Below, in pieces: positions 50,601 to 59,613 of a stretch of 64,000 nucleotides of DNA. The stretch spans positions 496,001 to 560,000 of the forward strand of contig JALBYC010000002.1 of assembly GCA_023212645.1 (NCBI GenBank), given 5' to 3'. How positions within the stretch are numbered: position 1 is the first letter of the stretch; each line of letters begins with the position of its first letter. The DNA comes from Farysia itapuensis. Lineage: Eukaryota; Basidiomycota; Ustilaginomycetes; Ustilaginales; Ustilaginaceae. Under the pieces are notes generated by a model that was not told the DNA's origin, did no database searches, and was given only the letters and a program-made list of their open reading frames with translations. The translations under genes and the position numbers were made by a program.

Positions 50601-51274
50601 CCTGCTCTTGTCCATATACAAAACCTGCCAATGAGAACGTCATTCTCTTCAGGTACAACGGGCTGAACCTGGGCGGAAATAGTACTGGGATGCCCAGTCA
50701 TTGCTAAAGAGCCAGTGCTTAGGTCTTCTGTCGATCCCATGGTCTGAAATAGACTCTTGGACGCTACTCCTTGACCTGCACGGCTAAAGTCTGGCGGCCT
50801 ATGAGATGAAAGTCGATCACCCGGAGGAAAGAAAGCGCAGAGATGGAAGCCACATGGGCTGAAGGCAATGCACGTCGGATCGCCATAGCTGTGAGGATGT
50901 GCTGGTTGTTCCGGCGAAGGGATCGAAGGGGGCTTTGACTGAAATGGTGATCCACGATGTGGTGGTGGATACAAACGGCAAAGACCTGGGTTCGCGGCGC
51001 CGGCATAGCGCAGCACGACGTATGGCTCAGCGGAAGAACTTCGCGGGCTTGAAGTGGATGCGGAAGCGATCAAATTGTGCCTGGACCATGCAATTTCGCC
51101 CTTCCGTGCCTTTCCAGTCCTGAGGCGATGCAGTTGTTCGTCGATGGCGATGTCGTGCTCGAGTTGCTGTGCGCTTCTGATTGCTTCCTTTTGCTTGGCA
51201 ATGAGCGCAGACTGTTGTGGACCGTCATGTTTGTCGACCAACCTCTGCCGTTTAAGGGGCAGCTGTTCGGCCAT
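47642..51274 (-). CDS. MED16: Probable Mediator complex subunit 16
   Basis: The 1210-aa protein has a nuclear-style basic N-terminus (LKRQRLVDKH), then WD40-like strands (PTCIAFSPCGFHLCAFFPP, VVHASWLNQRRRTVLSAT, ALLIFGRQGQVSLLY, SHIAVGMSANSPTILIAS) and a long helical middle. The C-terminus pairs a CLRC dyad (MRKKICLRCHSLS) with HACLCGGSWW at the very end. A beta-propeller followed by helices and this paired C-x2-C ... C-x-C-GG-x-WW tail is the MED16/Sin4 layout, a tail-module subunit that receives signals from activators. Identification rests mainly on the tail, hence the moderate confidence. It is intronless with ATG at 51274. Confidence 0.7.
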   Translation of the reverse strand: MAEQLPLKRQRLVDKHDGPQQSALIAKQKEAIRSAQQLEHDIAIDEQLHRLRTGKARKGEIAWSRHNLIASASTSSPRSSSAEPYVVLRYAGAANPGLCRLYPPPHRGSPFQSKPPSIPSPEQPAHPHSYGDPTCIAFSPCGFHLCAFFPPGDRLSSHRPPDFSRAGQGVASKSLFQTMGSTEDLSTGSLAMTGHPSTISAQVQPVVPEENDVLIGRFCIWTRAGTGALNDWALVHSVPVSEDGSRKAGRSIKPENVLKVDENGQQVAKDVVQSPPTNTVLKGGVVHASWLNQRRRTVLSATATPSKGFTRLAARGPAFLRSTSDTDPDADLALLIFGRQGQVSLLYSRRGDLDSHGGTSSTESTAFSVLQSALHVPCVHPAPATLDSEAFDDRGPNDFQSDSSYSTADDADVSHIAVGMSANSPTILIASKRTPFTNAALDLTEISIDLTAEVVSMITRPFQTISLAAKQNTSDAATMTIDDEEEFFDWGPQHLSSLGWMEVEEDLAEQADAAKLGSLSLVATFSRRKDVSHATSPGFDNRSAQLDSLIKSWDVLQAETELSEAFSSLECRKNGHIPKRPDWYIRLAQAIPQRGKAITSMISSASGLASKDLSLLTFLESSPDFDRHPVEKLCYFDLKSMTILEYPEPMQMPSNSLLRTSDMAISSNGVLAAVLSSVSSKAVARKTTMWQLPQLTRTEKERPASDQDPHSRLVALACLRGTDAVDVACSFGNISADEYLKLLTKIADLLHIPASSKGGTIKLESGGPLPKDTSQVSRVSFGHALRLLQIRILIDSAASNSDTRLERFVLDLGLCLQVLRLARVSFMGSDTDVRSDDKEKAGSTHRSSPSADDRVYYRQEGVWPILAQLQWFLTLLDRLARLPVLSPIDKKGCTFEERVVEMLETMSVPRRLALEILARFCDFKEWLLSTTKRQNLPPARSHSGTGNKGEDTDSRTWNAFQGMSPIPGRTTAISEQMELARDSLRHILVSSSVGLDEFTRVLGDLDGKAADQIDSQPSGAWWSDLSNQVKNSNSAAETSKQVPHLLKAIFDPETGAVLDVLTLFLSPADLLDERNVLFDTSKGLLASEIVASSDGDSAVKDVVRKLPLKNAMSQSAIHNLALTNPSGFESGVTMMRKKICLRCHSLSQDAVVVRTTSVALPTYGAVAAPTVSYVVSIKPHGVAQAASTLPSFEERFRHACLCGGSWWVVQ

Positions 51275-52609
51275 CTTGACAGGCTCGCTACGAGACGCAG
51301 CGAGGAGAAGGAAGGGTCATGCGAGAGCTAATCAGACTATCAGAGGTTGCGAGATCCGACTTCCGAACGATTGTGATTTCGACGTATCGACGGATCGACG
51401 TTTTGGGCAAGCTAATAAACCTAACACGGCTGCGAACCGCAAAAAAATGCAAAAATGCGCATAAGCGCAACACGCAGTGCACGCACACGTCGCACAGAGA
51501 GGATCGGCAAACATCACTGATTCACTCATGCAGTCACAAATCTGGATCTGCGAGACAGCACGTTGAAGACTTGAAGCCTTGAAGGACGGCATTTACATCA
51601 CTCCCGCACGAATCAGCCACGGGCAATGTTTCTGACGGGTGCAGGCACTGTGACTGCAGGACCAGCTCGGGGTGAACGGCAGAGTGGTGCATGAGGGACT
51701 GGCTCGGACAAAGGTACCACGATTTCGCAACAGCTGCGCCAGTTTGCAGAGCGCCGTCCAAAAGAGGCAATTCGTGATTTAAAATCTGAAATGTTTTTGG
51801 ATTTCAGGTTGCGCCCGGATGCACTACCTGCAATGACACGCCGAGCCTAGCGCGTCTTTTGTTTCTTGGATGTGTTGGTCTGTTTTTGTGCCCGCCCGGT
51901 TCCTGCGCTGTGTTGCTCTGCTGTCAGCCAGCTTGTCCTCCCTGGTGCTTCCAGGGCACAACATCGTCACTAACACCATCCACCATCCTCTTCGCGCCGT
52001 CTCCCACTCCATCTTGTTCCTCGTCGACACTCGTTCCCTCGCCGTCACTTTTACAGCGTCAGCTCCGGTTTGCCGCTCGCCCACTTAGCGCAAGCCTAAA
52101 ACCCAGTTCATTTGACAACGTAGCGGATAGCAACCTGTTCCACACGCTCCTTGGCTCGCCTCTTGCTCACAGACCGGTTCTGTATCAGCAAGCCTACCTG
52201 CACCCTAAGCTTCTCTGGCATAACTTCTTTCCAACATCCGACAATACGGCACCGTGCGCTGAGGCCGCCTCTGTTGATCTATCGTCCTGTCCATCGAAAG
52301 TGTGCAGAGTCCCGCTTTGACCCACCGGCATCGCCTTGATTCTCCTGTCCTTCATTAGGTGAGTGCTCCGCCGAGCTCCCATTTCCGCGCTTGTCTGAAT
52401 CCCTACTCACCTCTCTTCATCCCTTCATCCCCTCCTCGCTCCGCCTATACCCTCTTCCTCCGACGTCTCCCGTTCATCTTTCCCGTCCACTCCCCCACTT
52501 GACCACACCTCGTCGCAAAGATCAGTCCTAACATCCTCGAATCAAACAGAGGGCTATACCCAATCTGACCAAGTCACTTCTGGTCAACCACCCACTACAG
52601 CTTGTCAGC
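51275..52609. promoter_or_regulatory. Long divergent promoter and leader, MED16 / MSB2
   Basis: At 1335 bases this is the longest gene-free stretch in the window. Near 51438-51465 it has an A-rich patch (caaaaaaatgcaaaaatgc). From about 51890 the plus strand is CT-rich, strongest at about 52390-52510, which suggests a long 5' leader of MSB2. Several ATGs, for example at 51870, open short upstream frames. Long leaders with upstream ORFs are common for fungal signalling genes. No RNA gene or transposon was recognised. Confidence 0.5.
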
Positions 52610-55408
52610 ATGCACGTCCTTCACGGTTCGTTCAGGCTGATTCTCGTCAGTCTGACTTTGGTGTTTCTGCTCGGCACTAGCTCGTCTCACGCTCTTCGTG
52701 ACTCCGAAATTGGCAGTCAGAATGCCATTCGTCGACATGCGCGTAGACCTCAGGGATCTGACCCCAACCATGGTCTGTCTCGACGATTTCACAGCGCTGC
52801 TGATCTTGGCAGTCAAGACTTAGAGGAGCGACAGTCACTTCTAGAGTTACTCTCTGACGCTCTCGACGACACAACTGTTCCCTCTTCTTCGTCTTCTTCG
52901 TCGACCACCGCATCTTCTGATTCCACCACATCATCCTCGTTGCACCACCATCACAACCATACCCGTACTAGCACACGCACCCGCACTCGAACTCACACCA
53001 GCACTCGTACCCACACGCGAGTCGCAACCTTGTCTGACGATTCCACCGCTTCTGAATCTTCTTCGGCAACCTACTTGAAGAGTGCATCGCAGCCAAGCTC
53101 AAGCTCCTCGACCGGAACACACTCGACGCACTCCTCGCAAGAGGACAACGGCTCCCTTGGCAATACCCAATCGTCGTCGGAGTCAAGCAATCAAGGCAAT
53201 TCAGACTCTGCTGTCACTTCGTCGTCTCACGCTCACCCATCACACACTCGTGCGGCCAAGGTAGCTCATCACACCTTCGGCTCCGCTTCGTCATCAAAGT
53301 CGGGCTCGAGCCCGTACTCGGACTCTGAGTCGGACAGCTTTCCCGACTTTTTCTCCTTCGCCCCTCTGGTAGCCACCCAGACACACAGTGATAGTGCCAC
53401 TTCTACGCGAAGCGATGCTGCGCGTTCGACTCAGCATACTTCGTCCGACAGCGGCTCTTCCTCGTCTGGCTCTTCCTCGTCTGACTCTTCCTCGTCTGAC
53501 TCTTCCTCGTCTGACTCTTCCTCGTCTGACTCTTCCTCGTCTGACTCTTCCTCGTCTGACAACACAGACTCGGGCTCGACCTCAGGACAGGATTCGTCTG
53601 CTTCGGACAGTTCTGACTCGAGTTCATCTGACGGTATCCTGCCAGACCTGTTCGAACCGACTTCAACCTCGTCGGCTTCCTCTGCCGGAGCGACGTCTGC
53701 TCCTAGCTCATCTTCGTCCGGAGACGGCTCGTCGGACAGTGATGGCACGTCGACTGGAAACGACGCGACGACTGGGGGCGACACGTCGACAGACGATGGC
53801 TCCTCCAGTGGGTCTGCCACGACTTCGTCATCCTCGTCGTCCACCGCCTCTACTTCTGTACCGACTTCGTCGAGCAGTGTTGACAGCGGCGATGGTGGGT
53901 CGGGCGCCGTTACCGCCTCGAACTCCTACTCGTCGACTTCGTCCAGCACTGGATTTGCCCCAACTGCTACTGCAACTCAGTCGACTTCGCTCAACTCCTC
54001 TTTGGCATCCGTAACTCAGTCACTGTCATACTCCTCCGGTACCATCTCTGCTTCACCATCCACCTCAACGTCCAGCTGGATGTCTAGCACCGTTGACACT
54101 AGTTCGTCATCTTCAACGTCGACGTCGTCCAACCCCTACTGGTATGCTAACACGCAGTCACTGAACCTGTCCCCCGCGAGCACTTCGAGCTATGCGCCGG
54201 CAGTTGCCACTCAGGCTGCTTCCGCCACTGGCGAAACCAGTACCAGCAGTACCGCTGGCGCCTCGTCAGACCCTCAGGATTACCCATCAGTCATCGTACC
54301 CTCAGCAGACTCGCTGAACCAGCCCTCGGACACCACTTCAATTGCACTGCTGTTCAAGAACGACATGACCTGGACCTGGGTCATCAGTCAAGCTGACTTG
54401 ACGGCACAGATCTTCGCTTTCATGCCCCAGCTCATCGCCCAATCCATCGGCATCGATGCTGCCGAAGTCACGACAATCAAACTGAGCAGCTATGCCAATT
54501 CTTCGACTGCCTCGCTCACCGATTCGAGAACTCTGTACATGGCATATATACCTACCACCAGCGTCGAGGACTTGCAGGCTATGGTCGCCAATGTTTCTTC
54601 GCCCTTCTACACTGACGCATCGACCGGTGCTCCTCAGGAGCTGGCAAAACAGGTGGATCCTTCGTTCAACATTCTTCTGGCTGCTGGACAGACACTGAGT
54701 AGCGCTTCGCAGTCTGGCACCAACAGCTCGTCCAATCAGACGACGTTACGCAAGAGCCTGATGGGCGTCGGATGCAGCTTGGCAGGGTGTGCCGTTGCTG
54801 CGCTTGGTGTCATGGTCTGGAAACGTCAGCAACAGAAGAAACAGCCCGACGGCGACACTCCCGCCACAGGTGGTTTGTCTCGTGGACAGACCATCCGCTC
54901 TTTCCAAGGTGGTCAACGAGAGACGTGGCCGGCGCAGAGTGGCCAAGACCAGCTTCACCCTGACCACGGCGATATGCACGAGGTCTGGACGCCTTCGCCC
55001 TACTCTGACGGCTTCGGTGGTCACGTTGTTGCGGATCCCTTCCAGGACCAGGCTCACGTCGGTGGTGCCTACGTCAACATGAACCGCGCCAGCCGAATGA
55101 CTGAGCGATCAGCCTACTCGGATTGGACACATATGACGGACGCGCAGCGAATCCAGTACGAGTACGAGTCCTCACGTCGATCCTACCATTCCGGGTCGAG
55201 CCAATCTGGCTCTCACGGCGAGCACAGTGCCGAGTCAGCCGGCTTTTCGACTTCTTACCAGGATGACTTCCAGGTTCCGCAAAGCCAGGAACAACAAGGT
55301 TCCGGACGACGTGTGTCTCCCACTCCCAACCAAAATCGAAGACGCGGCAGTGTAGCCAGCTCCATCATTGGCCGACCCGAAATGGTGTCCAACTCGGTGC
55401 TGCTATGA
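52610..55408 (+). CDS. MSB2: Msb2-type signalling mucin
   Basis: The 932-aa protein has a signal peptide (hydrophobic LILVSLTLVFLLGTSSSHA), then about 540 Ser/Thr-rich residues, heavily O-glycosylated in this family. These contain a Thr/Arg-rich run, the SSSSD repeat array and ST-rich blocks. A conserved extracellular domain follows (about 560-690; IVPSADSLNQPSD, WTWVISQADLTAQIFAFMPQLI, YIPTTSVEDLQAMV), which matches the membrane-proximal domain of Msb2/Hkr1 mucins. One membrane helix is at about 720-742, then a cytoplasmic tail of about 190 residues. Msb2 senses surface and osmotic cues upstream of MAP kinases; in U. maydis it acts in appressorium formation. Single-exon. Confidence 0.88.
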   Translation: MHVLHGSFRLILVSLTLVFLLGTSSSHALRDSEIGSQNAIRRHARRPQGSDPNHGLSRRFHSAADLGSQDLEERQSLLELLSDALDDTTVPSSSSSSSTTASSDSTTSSSLHHHHNHTRTSTRTRTRTHTSTRTHTRVATLSDDSTASESSSATYLKSASQPSSSSSTGTHSTHSSQEDNGSLGNTQSSSESSNQGNSDSAVTSSSHAHPSHTRAAKVAHHTFGSASSSKSGSSPYSDSESDSFPDFFSFAPLVATQTHSDSATSTRSDAARSTQHTSSDSGSSSSGSSSSDSSSSDSSSSDSSSSDSSSSDSSSSDNTDSGSTSGQDSSASDSSDSSSSDGILPDLFEPTSTSSASSAGATSAPSSSSSGDGSSDSDGTSTGNDATTGGDTSTDDGSSSGSATTSSSSSSTASTSVPTSSSSVDSGDGGSGAVTASNSYSSTSSSTGFAPTATATQSTSLNSSLASVTQSLSYSSGTISASPSTSTSSWMSSTVDTSSSSSTSTSSNPYWYANTQSLNLSPASTSSYAPAVATQAASATGETSTSSTAGASSDPQDYPSVIVPSADSLNQPSDTTSIALLFKNDMTWTWVISQADLTAQIFAFMPQLIAQSIGIDAAEVTTIKLSSYANSSTASLTDSRTLYMAYIPTTSVEDLQAMVANVSSPFYTDASTGAPQELAKQVDPSFNILLAAGQTLSSASQSGTNSSSNQTTLRKSLMGVGCSLAGCAVAALGVMVWKRQQQKKQPDGDTPATGGLSRGQTIRSFQGGQRETWPAQSGQDQLHPDHGDMHEVWTPSPYSDGFGGHVVADPFQDQAHVGGAYVNMNRASRMTERSAYSDWTHMTDAQRIQYEYESSRRSYHSGSSQSGSHGEHSAESAGFSTSYQDDFQVPQSQEQQGSGRRVSPTPNQNRRRGSVASSIIGRPEMVSNSVLL
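53456..53560 (+). repeat. 15-bp coding minisatellite in MSB2 (seven units)
   Basis: The unit TCTTCCTCGTCTGAC, encoding SSSSD, is repeated seven times head to tail without interruption; unit one ends in GGC instead of GAC. All units keep frame. Perfect identity between units suggests recent slippage or ongoing homogenisation. Other parts of the mucin are Ser-rich but use mixed codons. Confidence 0.92.
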
Positions 55409-55889
55409 GGCAACGTCCATCCTGTCGCCCTTCCGCCTTGCTTTCCCACCTCACTTGCCCGGAAATCTGGATTGCCTCTATCCCTCTCTCAGTCATCGCT
55501 TCTTCTGTCTCATGCGTGCTTGTCATCGACAGACTCGGTACTCGCTATGGAGCTTCGATCTGGCTATCGATCTCGCGTCTACTTCAGCGGGTCTTCCCCC
55601 ACGCTCCTTTTTTTGCTTTTCACTCGCGTAGCCTGCTGTACAGCTAGCTCTCGCATCACAACACTCACACTCTCGTTTTAGTTTTACTTTTCTCATCGTC
55701 AAGGGTCTTGAACTTCTCAAAAACTAACTGTTCACCTGTCCGTTGCTAGTGCTGATTTTCGCGCGCGACCTGCTTTGTGAACCGAGCTGAGATGCCACGC
55801 AGTGCAGACGGAGGTGAAATGAACAGACTGGGCTTGGACCGCGAGGCTGTGATACAGGGCTGAAAAACTTTGATTGGATTCCTGCACCT
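55409..55889. other. Convergent 3' flanks of MSB2 and SEC11
   Basis: 481 bases without a gene. The plus strand has T-rich runs around 55600-55620 and 55675-55690 that may act in 3'-end formation. No repeat or RNA gene seen. Confidence 0.4.
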
Positions 55890-56481
55890 CTAGTCTTTTT
55901 GGAAGAGCAAGCTGAGACCCATGGCCCCTAGCAAGAGGTATTTGAGCTTGGGGTAGTCGTTCAACGCAATGGTCACGTATCCGACGTATGGCATGTATCT
56001 AGAAGTGAGCAGAAATCGTCAGATACCGGTATGTGCACGCCCGTTGTGATGAGACTTACCCTCTGACTTTGCCTACCATGTTCGACCTACGCATCCACCG
56101 TGCGCCATTGTAGAGGGCTATGTCGTCTGACTCGTTGTTGTCGCCCTTTGTGAGAATGAGCTGATCTCCATCGACGTCGTTGTGAATCTCGATGATCCTG
56201 TGTACAATCGGAATGTCTGCGCCAGGGACTTTGTATACTGGAATATCGCCGAGCCGGAGCGGCCCATCGGGCATGGAAAGAAAGAGCAGGTCGCCGCGGT
56301 AGAAAGCAGGCTCCATTGACCCAGACAGCACGACAACCACGGGTGACTCGGTGTTTGTGAGAACCGACAGACCCTTCCACATCGCCAAAGCCGTAGACAC
56401 GACTGAGACAAAGTTGAGCACTTGCAGCAGCACGGAGCGAACAGAAGCGCGTTTCAACGCAGCCAGCTCTTCCGCGAACAT
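55890..56481 (-). CDS. SEC11: Signal peptidase complex catalytic subunit SEC11 (one intron)
   Basis: Exons 56481-56060 and 55998-55890 are joined across a 61-nt GTAAGT...TCTAG intron, giving 176 aa. An N-terminal membrane helix (about 17-38) is followed by [17 protein letters not shown] with the catalytic serine (Ser55), DIPIVHRII with the catalytic histidine (His94) and [12 protein letters not shown], which supplies the aspartate. This is the Ser-His-Asp arrangement of eukaryotic signal peptidases, which remove signal peptides in the ER membrane. Exon 2 encodes the C-terminal helix ([15 protein letters not shown]). The first ATG is at 56481; the open frame upstream, starting with GTG, adds 12 residues and is not needed. 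Length fits yeast Sec11 (167 aa). Confidence 0.95.
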
Positions 56482-56697
56482 TCTGCCGAGCGACTCAGGA
56501 TCGTATGAGGATGACACGTAAAAGACAGCGTGTCAAATGAAGCGTGTGTTTCCAAAGGTGTTGGTCCAAGCTAACGTGGAATCTGTTTGCATCGGCGATA
56601 AAGTTGCGCCCGATTTCTGGTCGTGATTTACGCGAACAAAGGGTCGCGCGAATGCGCAACCAACACTTGGTTCGTGACCTTCGCATCGTTCCTCAAC
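56482..56697. promoter_or_regulatory. Shared divergent promoter, SEC11 / SUMO-like protein
   Basis: 216 bases separate the two ATGs. No distinct motif was identified. Confidence 0.4.
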
Positions 56698-58110
56698 ATG
56701 GACGAAGACGAGGATGACGTGGACTTCTTCACCCGAAAACCAAGCAAGACGCGCACCTTGAGTAGGAACAAGTCTTCAAGTCTTTCCGATGCAAACGCAA
56801 CAAACACAGGACCGGCGACAGTTCCGACCCTTGGCGAGATTCGCGAAGCTTCAACGTCCAAATCCCGATCCCCAGTGGGCGAGGATCAGCACAAGAGGTA
56901 TCGAGCAAGCTCTGTCGAATCCGAAAGCGACGGTACAATACTCAGCAGCAGTAGCGACGAAGAAGACTCGAAAGGTCGTCTCAGACCGAAAAAGAAACGG
57001 CTATTGCCTGCTTTGCCAGATTGGTCTCGAAACAGTCGCTCGACTTCTGCCGTGGCAGAAGTAGACGATACCACTTTACTACCTGCAAAGGATGTTCCAG
57101 CAGCTGAAGCGACAGGAAAAGACGGTGCGAACGCGACGGAAGCAGGGTCGCAGCGTGACAGAGAAGTCAGCTTGACCCCTCCACCTGCACCATCACCGGA
57201 CAAGCTTCAAGCAGCCAGATTGCTCGTCGAACACGTCAGAGCGTCACGTCAAAATGCTTCAGCCTCCTCGGGGGTGCAAGATGCACCAAACGGAAACACT
57301 GACAGTGTAGAAGTCCTGGATCAACGCGGTATCGATTGGGATCCAGAGGTGGCCAAGCTGTATAGGGGTGAAAATGCCAAACAGATCCGAGAACGCGCAA
57401 AACGAGCGCAAGAGCTGCGGCGACAAAGGCGACAAGAGGAACGGCTTCGTAGCACGCAGATCCAGAGCGCGTCGGACCCAAGTGGGGCAGCGATGGGTCA
57501 AAGCGCTGCTGGCGGTAGGCATGCAGCATTCTCAAGGACTATATCTGCTCCTAATCCTGCGTTAACCGCATCAAGCAGTGGATCGGCAGTGGCGCCAATA
57601 GCGCATGATGACGGCGACGACAGTGACGACAGTATACAGCTCGTCTCGGGCGCGTCAGCGGTAAAGCCAGTCCGGTCCGGAGATGGAAGTAACAAATCTG
57701 CCGCCATCGCCCTCAGTGATTCAGATGATGATGAAGAAGCTGCAGACAAGGCGGCGAAATTCCACACACCTTCGAGCTCACCATCAAACACAGACGCCGT
57801 GGCCGAAGATCAAGGCGAAATCATGTCTTTGACACTGTCATCCAGTCTCGGCAGTATGCCAGTCAGCGTACGACCTACGGCACCTTTAAGCAAGATCATC
57901 GCTCACTTTGTCACCACTTTCCGCTCTGAATCGCGTCCAGTCAAGCAAAGACTCCCGGAGTCTGTCGAAGTCGATCGCATCAAGATTCGCTTTGATGGTA
58001 TACTCTTCGATCCGAATCCCAAACCCAAGTCAGGGATTACGGCGTCAGAGCGCGGCATTGTCTCTGACCTTGATGTCGAAGACGGCGATCAAGTTGAAAT
58101 TGTCTGGTAA
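56698..58110 (+). CDS. SUMO-like-domain protein, Rad60/Esc2-like
   Basis: The 470-aa protein starts with an acidic segment (DEDEDDVDFF). A long disordered region with repeated acidic-Ser patches follows (SSSSDEEDS, DGDDSDDSIQLVSG, LSDSDDDEE), several of which resemble SUMO-interacting motifs. A charged helix (NAKQIRERAKRAQELRRQRRQEERL) lies near residues 220-245. The last 90 residues form a ubiquitin/SUMO-like fold: MPVSVRPTAPLSKIIAHFVTTF, then VDRIKIRFDGILFDP and DLDVEDGDQVEIVW. Rad60, Esc2 and NIP45 share this plan and guide SUMO-dependent repair and silencing. Only one SUMO-like domain is visible where Rad60 has two. ATG 56698 is the first in frame after a short leader. Confidence 0.8.
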   Translation: MDEDEDDVDFFTRKPSKTRTLSRNKSSSLSDANATNTGPATVPTLGEIREASTSKSRSPVGEDQHKRYRASSVESESDGTILSSSSDEEDSKGRLRPKKKRLLPALPDWSRNSRSTSAVAEVDDTTLLPAKDVPAAEATGKDGANATEAGSQRDREVSLTPPPAPSPDKLQAARLLVEHVRASRQNASASSGVQDAPNGNTDSVEVLDQRGIDWDPEVAKLYRGENAKQIRERAKRAQELRRQRRQEERLRSTQIQSASDPSGAAMGQSAAGGRHAAFSRTISAPNPALTASSSGSAVAPIAHDDGDDSDDSIQLVSGASAVKPVRSGDGSNKSAAIALSDSDDDEEAADKAAKFHTPSSSPSNTDAVAEDQGEIMSLTLSSSLGSMPVSVRPTAPLSKIIAHFVTTFRSESRPVKQRLPESVEVDRIKIRFDGILFDPNPKPKSGITASERGIVSDLDVEDGDQVEIVW

Positions 58111-58215
58111 AAAGTGTCATCCTGCACATTCGTGTTGTATCATATTAATATACCCATTGCTTCGTTCTAAATATGTGTTGTATCTCTCAGTGCTGTGTAC
58201 GGAGTCGGAGGCGGC

Positions 58216-59613
58216 TCAGATGATGATTCTGCCCTGGTCATCGCACTCGACTAGGCCAAAACAGCAGGGCTCTCCGTTGGACATTTCCGTCTTCATGTCA
58301 ACGCTGATGCCCAGAGGAGGCGGTGGATTGATGTCGGCGATAAGCGTGTTTGCTTTCGGCGGACAACAGGAGCTTTTGGTACCTTTGGCATCCGTGGAAA
58401 GCGGTCCATGCTCGAAAGACGGAGTTGCAGAAGAATTGTGTTTAGGCTGGAGAGACGATGTTGCAGCTGATTCCGTACTTGAAATAACAGAAGCCGCTGT
58501 AGGACTCCTTCCGGCAGCGCATTCGTCAGCTGCGTAGCCGTGTCGACCATGTGGTGAGTTGAGTGCTTGTAGCGCCAACGATCGCGTTGCAGAGTACGAA
58601 CCTTCGTCTGCATTGGACGCTGGGTACGGACTTGGCCTTTCGGCATATTGGAATGTCTGCTGACGCTGTTGCGAGTGCTGCGGATGAGAATTGTACAGCT
58701 CTGGCTTGACAGACGTCGAGTAATGTGAAGATGGTGGTGTGTGAGGTTTTGGCGAGGCATATGATGGCAATTCCATAGGAGACATGGGAGTTCGACGGGC
58801 ACTTTGTGGACCGGTACTATGATGACGATCACTGAACACATTTTGAGTGACGGGAGAAGTCGCGGTGCCATAAGAAGAGTGCCAAGACGCTGTCCGCATC
58901 GCTGGCGGGGCACTGGCCGCTTGGCTGAGTAGTGGTCTGTGGCTGCCGTTGCTGGTTTGCGATTGATTGTAGGGAGGTGGAAGATGTCGCAAACTTCTAT
59001 CGTCACCATTCAAAGGTTGGGTAGCAGAGTGCATATTTAAAGTCATGCTAACGCCGTGGATGAGCGAAGAATCCCGGCCGCTTCCGGCCGGTGAAGAAGG
59101 GTACATCGCTCCATCACCCTCACCAAGACCATATTCGTACGCTGTTCTGGTCTTCTTGGCGACACGTCGATCATCATCGGTGTTCGAAACACCAAGCTGT
59201 GAGACCGGCATGATGTTATGCAGGAATTCTGTACTTGCGGGATTAGACTCAATCAAAGAGCGGAGGACCTTGAGTGTTTGGTAAAGCTGGGCCATCTGCT
59301 GTTCGACATGCGTTGCTGCAACGGCAAGCTGCTGCTTGGTCTCCTGTAGGGATGGTTCTTCCTCATCGCTGCGCCCGAGCGCACTTTCTGATGGCAAACG
59401 ACTTGACACGCTGCGTTCCCTCGACTGCGGCTCGGTCTCCGGCCTGGGTTCGAGATGCAAGAGGTGCCTCAAACGGTTGTTCTCTTGAGTGAGCTGGTCG
59501 ATTGAGTCTTGAAGTCCAGCGAGATGCTCAGCCTTGCGCTGTCGAAATGCACGCTGCGTTTGAAGCGCCCTCGTAGGCTCCAGCGCCATGTTGGGTCGTC
59601 GTCCCCTGCCCAT
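58216..59613 (-). CDS. bZIP transcription factor
   Basis: The 465-aa nuclear protein starts GRGRRPN. The basic region is about residues 15-28 (RALQTQRAFRQRKAEHLAG), with the Gln/Ala/Phe wording of Yap-like fungal factors. A leucine zipper follows (LQDSIDQLTQENNRLRHLLHL). The rest is disordered and rich in Ser, Pro, Gln and His. The C-terminus has a CCPPK segment and an ECDDQGRIII end. Isolated cysteines there are reminiscent of redox-responsive Yap proteins, but the typical nCRD/cCRD clusters are not evident. ATG at 59613 is the second in the open frame; the extra 11 residues before it lack any feature. It is head-to-head with the YPK1-type kinase gene. Confidence 0.88.
   Translation of the reverse strand: MGRGRRPNMALEPTRALQTQRAFRQRKAEHLAGLQDSIDQLTQENNRLRHLLHLEPRPETEPQSRERSVSSRLPSESALGRSDEEEPSLQETKQQLAVAATHVEQQMAQLYQTLKVLRSLIESNPASTEFLHNIMPVSQLGVSNTDDDRRVAKKTRTAYEYGLGEGDGAMYPSSPAGSGRDSSLIHGVSMTLNMHSATQPLNGDDRSLRHLPPPYNQSQTSNGSHRPLLSQAASAPPAMRTASWHSSYGTATSPVTQNVFSDRHHSTGPQSARRTPMSPMELPSYASPKPHTPPSSHYSTSVKPELYNSHPQHSQQRQQTFQYAERPSPYPASNADEGSYSATRSLALQALNSPHGRHGYAADECAAGRSPTAASVISSTESAATSSLQPKHNSSATPSFEHGPLSTDAKGTKSSCCPPKANTLIADINPPPPLGISVDMKTEMSNGEPCCFGLVECDDQGRIII

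Noticed and set aside
51859..52320. A 153-codon plus-strand frame upstream of MSB2 that begins like a signal peptide with several cysteines
   Set aside because: It begins at TTG, not ATG, lies in a CT-rich leader, and its composition follows the base bias. No family match. Treated as untranslated leader.
53431..53844. Minus-strand open frame rich in repeated SDEEE acidic units
   Set aside because: It is the antisense shadow of the MSB2 SSSSD minisatellite and has no independent features.
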